This document shows, in pieces, positions 43,248 through 52,166 of a stretch of 64,000 nt of DNA. The DNA is from Locusta migratoria. Taxonomy: Eukaryota; Arthropoda; Insecta; Orthoptera; Acrididae. How positions within the stretch are numbered: the first letter of the stretch is position 1; each line of letters starts with the position of its first letter. Made by a program: the position numbers and the translations under genes. The stretch lies in the NCBI GenBank assembly GCA_026315105.1, contig CM048750.1:261755151-261819150 (forward strand), given 5' to 3'. The notes below the pieces were generated by a model, which saw nothing but the letters and a program-made list of their open reading frames with translations, did no database searches and was not told where the DNA came from.

Positions 43248-43640
43248 ACTATATATAACAATGGCTGTGTGTCTGTATGTAGGTACATATGTATCAAATC
43301 TCCTACGAAACTACTCGATCGATTTCAACCAAATCTGGTACACATACTGCTTGTAACACAAGAATCATCAGGATGCGGTTTATAACGTCCTAGCTCTCTT
43401 ACGAGCTGTGATATGGACAAAAACATGTTTTCCAGCACCTGTCATATAGGCTGCCCTGCAGAACCGGTGTATTGTGTGGGAATAGCATCAGTCTGCCTTA
43501 TCGACCTGTTACCAGGGAAGTCTACAAGTCAGGGGCAAGGATCAGTGAGTGAGAAGGGGAGAACAGTATGGACAGAGAGAATGAGGAGGATGAGGCGGAC
43601 AGCAGAGGAGGAGTTGAACAGCTTTATCTGGCAGCTTCAG
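43248..43640 (+). mobile_element. Helitron-like 5' fragment
   Basis: Starts CTATATATAACAATGGCTGT and contains CGATTTCAACCAAATCTGGT, both shared with the Helitron at 14818. No 3' hairpin was found on this side. Confidence 0.55.
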
Positions 43641-44092
43641 TAATAATATATAATTTGCTCACATTCGCTTAAGGAGACCACTAAAACACAAAAATCTAGC
43701 TTTTATTCCCATGTTTTTTCTTCTTCTTTTTTTCCCAAAAACCTGTTATTCTTTCACTTTGTGCCTTGTTTTGTTCGTCTGTCCATTTTCGTCTGTTGTG
43801 ACTTAAAGTCAACTTTTTAGTTTGTTTTTTACCTACGGGTTTTGCGGTACTGTATGTCTTCTATAGAGATATTTAATGTTTTCAGATCTTCTGTGGTTTC
43901 TTTGTACCAAGATGTGCCCAGTTACGATGTAGAAATTATATTCTTTTAGTTAGTCTGGTGACATTCATTCTGGCGATATGCATGAAAAAGTTCGAGTTTT
44001 CTGATATGTGTCGTGATTGTTTCAGAGAGTCTGTGAGTCTTTTTTGACAGATATTTTCTCTAAAAACTGCACTGTGGATTTCTCTCTCTCTC
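43641..44092. other. No recognisable feature
   Basis: AT-rich sequence; nothing identified. Confidence 0.45.
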
Positions 44093-44269
<177 letters not shown>

Positions 44270-44932
44270 GTATCTAAAGTAACACAAATCATCCAGTATA
44301 TAATGTCATATGGCGTAATGCCATCCAACATGACATTTCTCGTGTTCTGCAATATGACACTACAAGATACTGAAAGTTTGCATGCACCCATACTCACTCA
44401 CGGATACTACCTATTGAAGGTCGAACCCTCTCGAGAACGCACCGTGCTGAGAAACTGAGGTTGACTCGCAAGAAATCGCCAATATGACAAGTTTCCGAAG
44501 CTGCCAGATAATTCGATAAGTTAGTATTTATCTTTTATATCTCTGGCTGTACAGATCATATTCGCCCTTGCGTAGTCGACAGGGATTTTGAATTAGATGG
44601 ACTTCAAAATTTCTCCACGAAAAATCAAATCAACGACGGTTTTACGATTATTTGGCTGCACTTACTTAAAAGCTTACTTCAGTTAACGTATTAAGAGCGA
44701 AAGGATACTTATCCGACATAATAGTACTGTACTAACCGTCGTAAATATGTTGAATTAGAGTTCCGTAGCCATGTTACAACACCAAAAATCAAAATTATCA
44801 ACTAATAAAAAGGTATAAAATATAGATAAAAAAAATTCTTCCCGCTTACGGTATTCGAACTCGCTACCTTCAGATTACAAACTGAGTAGGCACCCTCTAT
44901 GTCACACAATAATTACACTTACAATATTAACC
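44270..44932. other. Unassigned; tRNA-like arm at 44845-44915
   Basis: On the minus strand a degenerate tRNA-like segment (GTAGCGAGTTCGAATACCG) suggests an old SINE head. The rest is unidentified. Confidence 0.4.
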
Positions 44933-44986
44933 CTCAAAAATACAGCTCATCAGTTGCAAAGGTAGAGGTTGATTACTTAACCAATT

Positions 44987-45017
44987 TTTCGGCTTCAATT
45001 ATGGTAGCCTTCATCAG
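44987..45017 (-). other. CTGANGA/GAAA motif, 4-bp stem
   Basis: The minus strand reads CTGATGAA, stem GGCT/AGCC, then GAAAAATTGG. Left member of a mirror pair. Confidence 0.68.
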
Positions 45018-45118
45018 AAATTAAAAAAAAAATTAGTTACATGACATGATTAGATAGTGGTTCTTGAGCAACAGAGCTCACGTTCAAATTACAGATGTAA
45101 AATACACGTGTCAAAATA

Positions 45119-45172
<54 letters not shown>

Positions 45173-45320
45173 AGAACATATTTCATTTAACTAAACCGTG
45201 CCGTTATGGGTCGCGTGTGGGGCTGGCATGTAATTGTCAGTTACACTTGTAACTTGAACGTGAGCTTTGTTGCACAAGAACCACTGTCTCTTCATTTCAT
45301 GTAACTAATTCTTTTTACTT

Positions 45321-45352
45321 CTGATGAAAGCTTCCACACTTGAATTCGAAAC
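45321..45352 (+). other. CTGANGA/GAAA motif, mirror partner, decayed stem
   Basis: The plus strand reads CTGATGAA, an unpaired arm, then GAAACCTTGGTT. It mirrors 44987-45017. Confidence 0.6.
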
Positions 45353-45479
45353 CTTGGTTAAGTAATCATCCTCTAGCTTTGCTACCGATGAGCTGTATTT
45401 TTGAGTGTTAATCTTTCACGAACGGTTGCTGTCTCAGCAGTCATGTATAAAATTGTAACACTTACAATAATTTATACAC

Positions 45480-45699
45480 TAACTTTTATCAAGACCTTAG
45501 TTGTATGAGGGGAACAGCAGGAAATATTTACTTCACACAGAAAGGAATAATTCGTTGATTTCTGCAAGTCTCCCTTACAGTTCCCGCCTTGTCGGTTAAC
45601 TTCCACCGGCGACTGTTTCCGATTTTCTTTATTCATTGGAAACACTAGCATCATATTTTCACTTCGGTTTTTGCAGTCGACAGCGAAACATCCAGGCAT
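45480..45699 (-). pseudogene. THAP-domain exon or fragment
   Basis: From ATG 45699 the minus strand reads MPGCFAVDCKNRSENMM, then VFPMNKENRKQS, and YSFLCEV near the end. That is the C-x-C start, the FP block and the CEV end of a THAP zinc finger. The Trp expected after RKQ is Ser here and the final His is absent. A GTAAAT directly after the CEV Glu codon could be a splice donor, as in genuine THAP genes, so this may be a first exon. It could equally be a piece of a P-element-like transposon. Not related in detail to the THAP piece at 40.1 kb. Confidence 0.55.
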
Positions 45700-45702
45700 T
45701 TC

Positions 45703-46573
45703 TCTTTACTGTCCTTAATTACTAAAATAATGCACATTGTTACACCCAGTAAATCGCTTCAAACCAAATATTTTTCTTAAAAATTGCCCCGTAATTCTGT
45801 AATTATCACCACAAACCGATAAACAGGATGTTTATTAATGCAAGTTAATTTACAGAAATAGAAACGACATAAGACGTGCAGTAGTACCCAGCATATTACA
45901 ATCTGCAAATAACGTGCAGTGATATCGCTGTCAGAATCATTTAACCCTTTCATTCCCACATTACGAATTCAGCTTTGAAAAAATTAAAATTCGGTGTTTC
46001 CTGTATTAATACAGTGTACTAAACATCCAAGTATTTTTTTTAATGATCGAACTATTGTTTTGTATGTCGTTGTATTTCATGAACAGCACATACGCCTGAG
46101 AACACTATAAGATCAATAATGCTAGCATAATCTTCGTCACAACACCAAAGACAAAACAATTCACTGCTGAAATAAAATAACATGAACCTCAATCACGCTC
46201 ACACTCTCAGCCACGTACACACGACAACGTAACACCACGACCACGATGGACAGATTAATGCCTCAGAAGTGGCTACAAGGCGTAACAAAATGTCGTACTA
46301 GAAGCATGTTGATCACCAGCAACAATGCGACTTTAAGGATTCAAACACAAAATAAGGCATAAATCAGATTTTAATACAATGTTGTTCAGGAACAACATAG
46401 GACTGAAAGAGTTAAGGCACACTGCCGTTCAGAAACGCACATTGCAGCTTTTCCCACAGATACAAAGCCTGCTAGGTTTGGTAAAAATATGTCGTCATGG
46501 ACTCTCAGCCAATCAGCAGCGGTATGACTCTCTCCCTACACAGGCTCTGTAGCCTTCCTGGAACTATGACGAC
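45703..46573. other. No recognisable feature
   Basis: AT-rich; nothing identified beyond short open frames. Confidence 0.45.
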
Positions 46574-46784
46574 CACACGGCAGTTCAAATGTTTGTAAAG
46601 CTAATGGGACTTAACTGCGGGTTCATTAGTCCCCAAACTTACAAACTACTTGTGATCTACCTTATAATAAAGACAGCACAAACATCCATGCCCCAGGGGG
46701 GATTCGAACACCCGACGGGAAACGGCCTCGCGCATCGGAGCATAGCACCTCAATGCGCTCGGCCGCTCCGCAGCGACACACGGC
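46574..46784 (-). mobile_element. SINE family B with 8-bp TSD
   Basis: Body 46582-46776, minus strand; CACACGGC at 46774-45 ambiguity aside, the repeats are 46574-46581 and 46777-46784. First of five SINE pieces in 1.2 kb. Confidence 0.85.
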
Positions 46785-46790
46785 TGTGCC

Positions 46791-46927
46791 CGGAAACGGC
46801 CGCAGTGGCCGAGCGGTCTGCGGCGCGCCAGTCACAGTCTGCACCACCGCTACGGTCGGAGGTTCGAATCCCCCCTCGAGGATGGATGTTTGTGTCGTCT
46901 TTAGTGAAAGGTAGTTCATAAGTATCC
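46791..46927 (+). mobile_element. SINE family A, 3'-truncated
   Basis: Head and B box are intact (GGAGGTTCGAATCCC), but the body stops after GTAGTTCATAAGTA and family D sequence follows at once. Confidence 0.82.
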
Positions 46928-46995
46928 AGAATGAATCTTTCACTCTGCAGCGGAGTGTGCGCTGATATGAAACTTCCTGGAAGATTACAATTGTG

Positions 46996-47069
46996 TGCCG
47001 GAACCGGGACTCGAACCTGGGACCTTTGCCTTTCGCGGGCAAGAGCTCTACCGACTGAGCTATCCCGAC
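46996..47069 (-). other. tRNA-like cloverleaf in family D
   Basis: All seven acceptor pairs form (two wobble), the D stem GCTC/GAGC and anticodon stem TTGCC/GGCAA are perfect, and the T arm has one mismatch. The loop holds CGA, but position 33 is G, so I read it as a tRNA-derived repeat and not a decoding tRNA. Confidence 0.7.
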
Positions 47070-47153
47070 ACGACTCATGATGCCGCCTCACAACTTTACT
47101 TCCGCCAGTACCTCGTCTCCTACTTTCCAAACTTCACACAAGCTATCCTACGA

Positions 47154-47323
47154 AACATGCATGACTACGGTCGGGGGTTCGAATCCCCCCTCGGACATGG
47201 ATATTTGTGACGTCCTAGTTCGTAAGTAGTTCATAAGTAGTTTGTAAGTTTAGGGACTGATGACCCCGTAGTTAAGTCCCATAGACTATACAAACATTTG
47301 AACATTTTGAACATGCATGACTA
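47154..47323 (+). mobile_element. SINE family A, 5'-truncated, 14-bp TSD
   Basis: Body 47168-47309 begins inside the T arm. AACATGCATGACTA at 47154-47167 and 47310-47323 is perfect, so the truncation happened during insertion. Confidence 0.93.
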
Positions 47324-47423
47324 GCACTCCTGGAAGAAAGGATATGGTAGAGACATGGCTTAGCCACAGCCTAAGGGATGTTTTCAGAATGAATCTTTCA
47401 CTCTGAAGCAGAGTGTGCGCTGA

Positions 47424-47646
47424 TATGAAACTTCAAAAATGTTCAAATGTTTGTTAAGCTGATGGGACTTAACTACGGGGTCATTAGTCCCTAAACTTAC
47501 AAACTACTTGTCAACTACCTTATACTAAGAACGGCACAAAATATTCATGCCCGAGGGGGGATTCTAACCCCCGACCGTAGTGGCCGTTCAGACCGTGACT
47601 GGAGCGCCTCATTCCCATCGGCCACCGCGGCTGGCTATGAAACTTC
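47424..47646 (-). mobile_element. SINE family A with 11-bp TSD
   Basis: Body 47435-47635, minus strand; TATGAAACTTC at 47424-47434 and 47636-47646. Confidence 0.94.
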
Positions 47647-47718
47647 CTGGCAGTTTAAAATTGTGTGCCGGAACCGGGACTCGAACCTCAGCTCGATTTT
47701 AATCTGCCAGGAAGTTTC

Positions 47719-47795
47719 AGTTCATAAGTAGTTTGTAAGTTTAGGGACTGATGACCCCCGAAGTTAAGTCTCTTAAGCTTAACAAACATTTGATT
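47719..47795 (+). mobile_element. SINE family A, 3' tail only
   Basis: GTAGTTTGTAAGTTTAGGGA to AACAAACATTTG; the head is missing. Confidence 0.8.
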
Positions 47796-48477
47796 GTAGT
47801 TCCCGGAACTAGAAAACACCGGGAGCATCGAATGGGACCGACTAAGAGGACCAAAGCAGCTCTCTGTATAGAGTTCCTCTTTCGTTCCGTTCAGTTTTGT
47901 GAACCGCTCCTTAGGACTCGCTCGTTGGCGAAAGACGCATCTCCAGTTTCAGCATGACACGGGCACCCATTTCCCTTATGACAGCCTTTGAGGGCTTCAG
48001 TTACGAGTGTGCAGCGCCTACCGATCCGGCAGTTACACGTTTACGAGACGCCGTGGGAGTCATTTCCAGGAGCGCGGCGCGGTTCCAGCAGGTTGGTTGG
48101 TCGGTGGTTGCGGTTGGACCAGCATCCGCGCTGCAGCGCCAGTCCGCGATATTCCCACTGGGCGCGCTGCCCGCCCCGGTGCTTGGGTTTGCATTATGGC
48201 GAGTGCAGGGCTGTTTACTGGCCGGCAGTCAGGGATTTAATGGCGACGCTAAACCTGCCCGCGAGAGCTGTCTGCCGCTGTGGTATACGCACGTACACTG
48301 CTGCACCGCTGCCGAAGGCCGCAGGACGACTGCTACACTCTGATTAAAATTACTCGCTACTTGACGTTCGTCACGTGGCGTTCAACTGTTACCACATAGG
48401 CAGCCGGCAAACCGTTCGGCTATAGGCGACATACACAAACGCGGCGGGTCACTTCACAAATACCGTTTATATAATTT
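47796..48477. other. CpG-rich unassigned sequence
   Basis: 47950-48345 is GC-rich with three overlapping open frames on the plus strand (up to 129 codons). None shows a recognisable domain or clear splice sites. Confidence 0.4.
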
Positions 48478-48479
48478 AA

Positions 48480-48602
48480 TAGCTGAATACCCGACGTTGT
48501 ACGGGTATTTATTTATTTATTCCTGCCTTGAGTTACTACTTCTCCTATCCCTTCTTTCTCTGTCCTTCTCCTCTTTTCTAAAAACATATTCATCGGAGAC
48601 TA
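48480..48602 (-). mobile_element. Helitron 3' end
   Basis: On the minus strand the hairpin ACCCGTACAACGTCGGGT leads to CAGCTA at 48480, close to the canonical CTAG terminus. The body is cut at 48602 by the DDE transposon. Confidence 0.65.
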
Positions 48603-49532
48603 TACAGGGTGTTACAAAAAGGTACGGCCAAATTTTCAGGACACATTCCTCACACACAAAGAAAATATGTTAAGTGGACATGTGTCCGGAAACGCTTAAT
48701 TTCCATGTTAGAGCTCATTTTATTACTTCTCTTCAAATCACATTAATCATGGAATGGAAACACACAGCAACAGAACGTACCAGCGTGACTTCAAACACTT
48801 TTTTACAGGAAATGTTCAAAATGTCCTCGATTAGTGAGGATACATGCATCCACCCTCCGTCGCATGGAATCCCTGAGGCGCTGATGCAGCTCTGGAAAAT
48901 GGCGTATTGTATCAAAGCCGTCCACAATACGAGCACCAAGAGTCTCTACATTTGGTACCGGGGTTGCGTAGACGAGAACTTTCAAATGCCCCCAGAGATG
49001 AAATTCAAGAGGGTTGAGGTCAGGAGAGCGTGGAGACCATGGAATTGGTCCGCCTCTACCAATCCATCGGTCACCGAATCTGTTGCCGAGAAGCGTACGA
49101 ACGAGTGAGCTCCATCGTGCATGAACCACATGTTGTGTCGTACTTGTAAAGACACATATTCTAGCAGCACAGGTAGAGTATCTCGTATGAAATCATGATA
49201 ACGTGCTCCAATGAGCGTAGGTGGAAGAACATGAGGCCCAATCATGACATCACCAACAATTCCTGCCCAAACGTTCACAGAAAATCTGTGTTGATGACGT
49301 GATTGCACAATTGCGTGCGGATTCTCGTCAGCCCACACATGTTGATTGTGAAAATTTACAATTTGATCATGTTGGCATGAAGCCTCATCCGTAAATACTA
49401 AAATGTACTCTAACATGGAAATTAAGCGTTTCTGCACACATGTCCACATAACATAATTTCTTTCTTTGTGTGTGAGGAGTGTGAGGAATGTTTCCTGAAA
49501 GTTTGGGCGTACCTTTTTTGCAACACCACTTA
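48603..49532 (-). mobile_element. DDE (Tc1/mariner-like) transposon, N-terminus deleted
   Basis: The element is 48605-49530, flanked by TA (48603-48604 and 49531-49532). The ends are inverted repeats of about 55 bp sharing AAAAAGGTACG. At 926 bp it lacks the DNA-binding part. Confidence 0.86.
48803..49460 (-). pseudogene. DDE transposase catalytic domain, frameshifted
   Basis: Minus-strand text runs MLEYILVFTDEASCQHD (first Asp), HVWADENPHA and FSVNVWAGIVGD, then RHNMWFMHDGA (second Asp). After one frameshift near 49095 it continues DRWIGRGGPIPWSPRSPDLN, then PLEFHLWGHLK (third acidic residue). This is the layout of an arthropod Tc1/mariner-like family. No helix-turn-helix precedes it, because the 5' TIR region runs straight into the catalytic part. 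Confidence 0.85.
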
Positions 49533-49600
49533 TAAGAAATAAGGCAGTTGCAAATACAAATAAACAATTCCTGAGACGGATTTTCGTCTCGAATATGTCA

Positions 49601-49698
49601 AAGACATTAATGATAAATATGAAGCATTGAATTAAAATTTGTGCTGCGACCGGGAATCGAACCCGAACCTTCATGCTTACTAGGCAGAAGTCTTACCG

Positions 49699-49744
<46 letters not shown>

Positions 49745-50162
49745 CCTCTGGGTAGTTCTCTTCGTTGCGGACGCTGATCGTTTTTGTTCGAGGTTGTTCG
49801 TTGAATATTTGGCTCAGCTTTTTTATTACAGAGGGCGTGGAGCCCTCTGACCGGGCGCGCTGAGCCACGGCGCCCGGCTACCGCTTGACCACCGCATCAC
49901 TAGCGATTAAAGCGTCTCGGAATAGTCTAAGCACGATTTTTCTTCACGCAGTATTGGCAATGTTCTATGGAACACAGAAACTGAATTAAGGTTTGTGACG
50001 TGAAAGAAATCGTGCATAGTCTATTCCGAGGCGCTTTAATCGCTAGTGATGCGGTGGTCTAGCGGTAAGACGTCTGCCTAGTAAGCATGGAGGTCCGGGT
50101 TCGATTCACGTACGCATTACAAATTTTAATTCAATGCTTCATATTTATCATTAATGTCTTTA
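49601..50162. repeat. Palindrome with two opposed tRNA-like arms
   Basis: Left 49601-49701 plus 49879-49962 and right 49998-50162 are inverted copies with a spacer of about 35 bases. Each arm carries a tRNA-like unit: minus strand at about 49640-49910 (split by a SINE), plus strand at about 50047-50118, with TGCCTAGTAAGCATG around the anticodon position. T arm GGTTCGATT is present in both. Confidence 0.78.
49694..49886 (-). mobile_element. SINE family F with 45-nt poly(A) and 8-bp TSD
   Basis: Body to 49878 on the minus strand with head GCCGGGCGCCGTGGCTCAGC and a pure poly(A) tail (45 T at 49700-49744). TACCGCTT flanks it at 49694-49701 and 49879-49886. It interrupts one tRNA-like arm. Confidence 0.82.
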
Positions 50163-50335
50163 AGGCACTTGCCTTGCATTTATTTATGCGCCCGAGTTAC
50201 TCGCCTCTTTTTTTGCGAGAAACAACAGTACAGCAGCAGAAATATACAAATGGAGAAACTTCTACATTTTTTTCGACACGGACGACTCCTAAGTCTTACT
50301 CCAAGACATAGGTACCCATAAGAGGCGAATAATTA

Positions 50336-50527
50336 GCCGCCGGCCGCGGTGGCCGAGGGGACTGAGGCGCTCCAGTCACGGTCTGCACGGCCACTACGGT
50401 CGGAGGTTCGAATCCCCCTCGGGCATGGATATTTGTGCCGTCCTTAGTATAAGTAGTTAGTAAGTTTAGGGACTGATGACCCCGTAGTTAAGTCCCATAA
50501 GCTTAACAAACATTTGAACATTTTTTT
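50336..50527 (+). mobile_element. SINE family A
   Basis: Full head, B box and body; a short TTAGC at both sides may be a reduced target duplication. Confidence 0.9.
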
Positions 50528-50689
50528 AGCATTTTGAAGTGAAATAATTTTTGAATAAGGTCTAGTATTGACTAGTAAAATAATTATTGTAACTATAGGC
50601 CTATACTGTATTTTCTGGTTAAATTAAATCTAAACATAGTATGGGTGACAAATTCCCATGAAAAAGTAATGTAGCACACGACTCTAATA

Positions 50690-51135
50690 CAGGGGTGGGG
50701 TGGCCGTCTCTGATTTCGGGTCCAGGGGGGGCCATGGCTGAACGTGACGGTTGCAAGCGCCTGAACAAAGAGCAGCCGGCAGACCTCGGTGCTGTGTTGC
50801 ACCCGGCTGCGCTTCAGCCACGTGACCCAGAGGCGGGATGCGTTCCCTGTCTCTCGCGGCAGAATCACGCACGCCGGCGTCGAGATGTATCGAGCGATGG
50901 CTGCCGTTTCGCGTTGCATCGCTCCCGCCGGCTCGGCTGCGCGGTGTGAAAGCACCAGCCTCATTACACCTCCCCTCCCCTCCCCCCCCCTTCCCACACC
51001 GCCAGCTCCATCCAATAGCGACGCCTCGCCCGCCCCCCTCCCCACAGTTTCTGTTTCTACTGCTGTTGTTTGTTCCGAACGCGCGCGTCACCGCTCCGGC
51101 AACTCGGGTAATTAGATCATCGCGGTAAGTTGCGC
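50690..51135. other. CpG-rich island, possible promoter or exon
   Basis: Strong CpG enrichment against AT-rich flanks, long open frames on both strands and no known domain. On the plus strand a strong donor (GCG|GTAAGT) lies at about 51122-51130. In insects such islands often mark promoters or 5' exons. It could belong to the kinesin gene (then minus strand) or to another gene. Confidence 0.35.
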
Positions 51136-51364
51136 CCGAATCAACGATCGCGCCCGAAGCGACCCAGTTCGCTGTTGCGTCGCTTTCTCGGTGGAAAAAT
51201 TGGTTGTATTGTGAACTCGCTACATACACGTGCATCGCAACGGATGTTAAAGAAGGGCCTATCCATACCATCGCTTTTAAGGGTTCCCGACCTCAGACGG
51301 TATTCATTACTTCGCAATTTGCGACAATTTCTGACTTTAGCTGCTCTTCTTCAGTTGGTCTATC

Positions 51365-51660
51365 ATATTTGTAAAAAGGGTAAAGCAGTCAACAATCCGA
51401 AGATTGGTTTGAACACAACAGTGCTTTACTAGGCATGGTCCTGCTTGGAGGTGGTATGCCGTTGCCTTCCTCCGACCTTCGAACCGACTTACCCAGCCAG
51501 TTATAGGGGGACCTACAGTTTAACTCGGTATTTTTCACATGAGCAATACTGCCAGAGGTGAAAGAAGTGGAAAGTGACAGGTAAAAAACCTAGGACCTGA
51601 CGGGGATCGAACCCAGGACCTTCGGATTTGTAGTCTGCCACTCTACCACTGTGCAACCGA
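51365..51660 (-). mobile_element. SINE family E with tRNA-like head
   Basis: Minus strand: tRNA-like head at about 51597-51660 (A-box-like CAGTGGTAGAGTGGC, B box GGTTCGATCC), then the body GGAGGAAGGCAACGGCATAC shared with 38375-38635. Confidence 0.72.
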
Positions 51661-51689
51661 GTAACTATCATTGTAACATATGAAAATTT

Positions 51690-51768
51690 CTTTCGGAGCG
51701 GGACTCGAACCCGGGTCTCCCGCTTTTCGCGAGCGATCGCCTGAACCACTCGGCCAACCGGACACGCT
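51690..51768 (-). other. tRNA-like sequence next to SINE E
   Basis: Minus strand: TTGGCCGAGTGGTTCAGGCG as A box region and GGGTTCGAGTCCCGCTCCG as T arm and acceptor. It resembles a tRNA-derived SINE head. Two such heads in tandem are unusual. Confidence 0.55.
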
Positions 51769-52004
51769 TCCCAGCCAGACCCAAATCTCCTTATGTTACA
51801 GCTGACTACTTTGCTTAGTGCTCGCACGCATTTAGCAGTGATTCCCGCTACGGGGAGAGACATACTACACCATCTTTAGCCTGTCTTGGCTGTCATATTT
51901 ACAATGATACGTCTGTTCCTAAGGAACAGACGTTGCTGATGGTCCGCAACTATAAATGTTAAATATACATTCATTCCTTCGCAAGTTGTCTTAGCCATAA
52001 TCCG

Positions 52005-52146
52005 CTACGGACGGTGGTTTGAATCCCCCCCTAGGGCATGGATGTTTGTGTCGTCTTTAGTATACTGTAATTCATAAGTAGTTTGTAAGTTTAGGGACTG
52101 ATGACCCCGCAGTTAAGCCCCTTAAGCTTAACAAACATTTGAACAC
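52005..52146 (+). mobile_element. SINE family A or B, 5'-truncated
   Basis: Starts in the T arm (GGTGGTTTGAATCCC) and keeps the full 3' body to AACAAACATTTGAAC. Confidence 0.85.
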
Positions 52147-52166
52147 ATATGAATTTAGACATAATA

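Larger units (their letters stand above)
44935..45412. repeat. 478-bp palindrome with A-run centre
   Basis: Arms of about 190 bp (44935-45110 and 45225-45412) are diverged inverted copies sharing TACAGCTCATC and AAGAACCACT. A 47-base A-run (45125-45171) lies in the spacer. Each arm holds one CTGATGA/GAAA motif. Confidence 0.8.
46928..47718. repeat. Family D tandem repeat with cloverleaf, split by SINEs
   Basis: CAGAATGAATCTTTCACTCT recurs at 46931 and 47390; subtracting the inserted SINE and its duplication gives a unit of about 303 bp in direct repeat. A third, partial unit starts at 47647. Each unit has a tRNA-like segment on the minus strand. Two SINE insertions split the array. Confidence 0.78.

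Noticed and set aside
46996..47069. Candidate functional tRNA gene
   Set aside because: Good cloverleaf, but position 33 is G instead of T and the unit is part of a repeated family, so it is treated as tRNA-derived repeat.
47950..48345. Possible upstream kinesin exon
   Set aside because: GC-rich, but no frame resembles KIF26 and no donor leaving two codon bases was seen.
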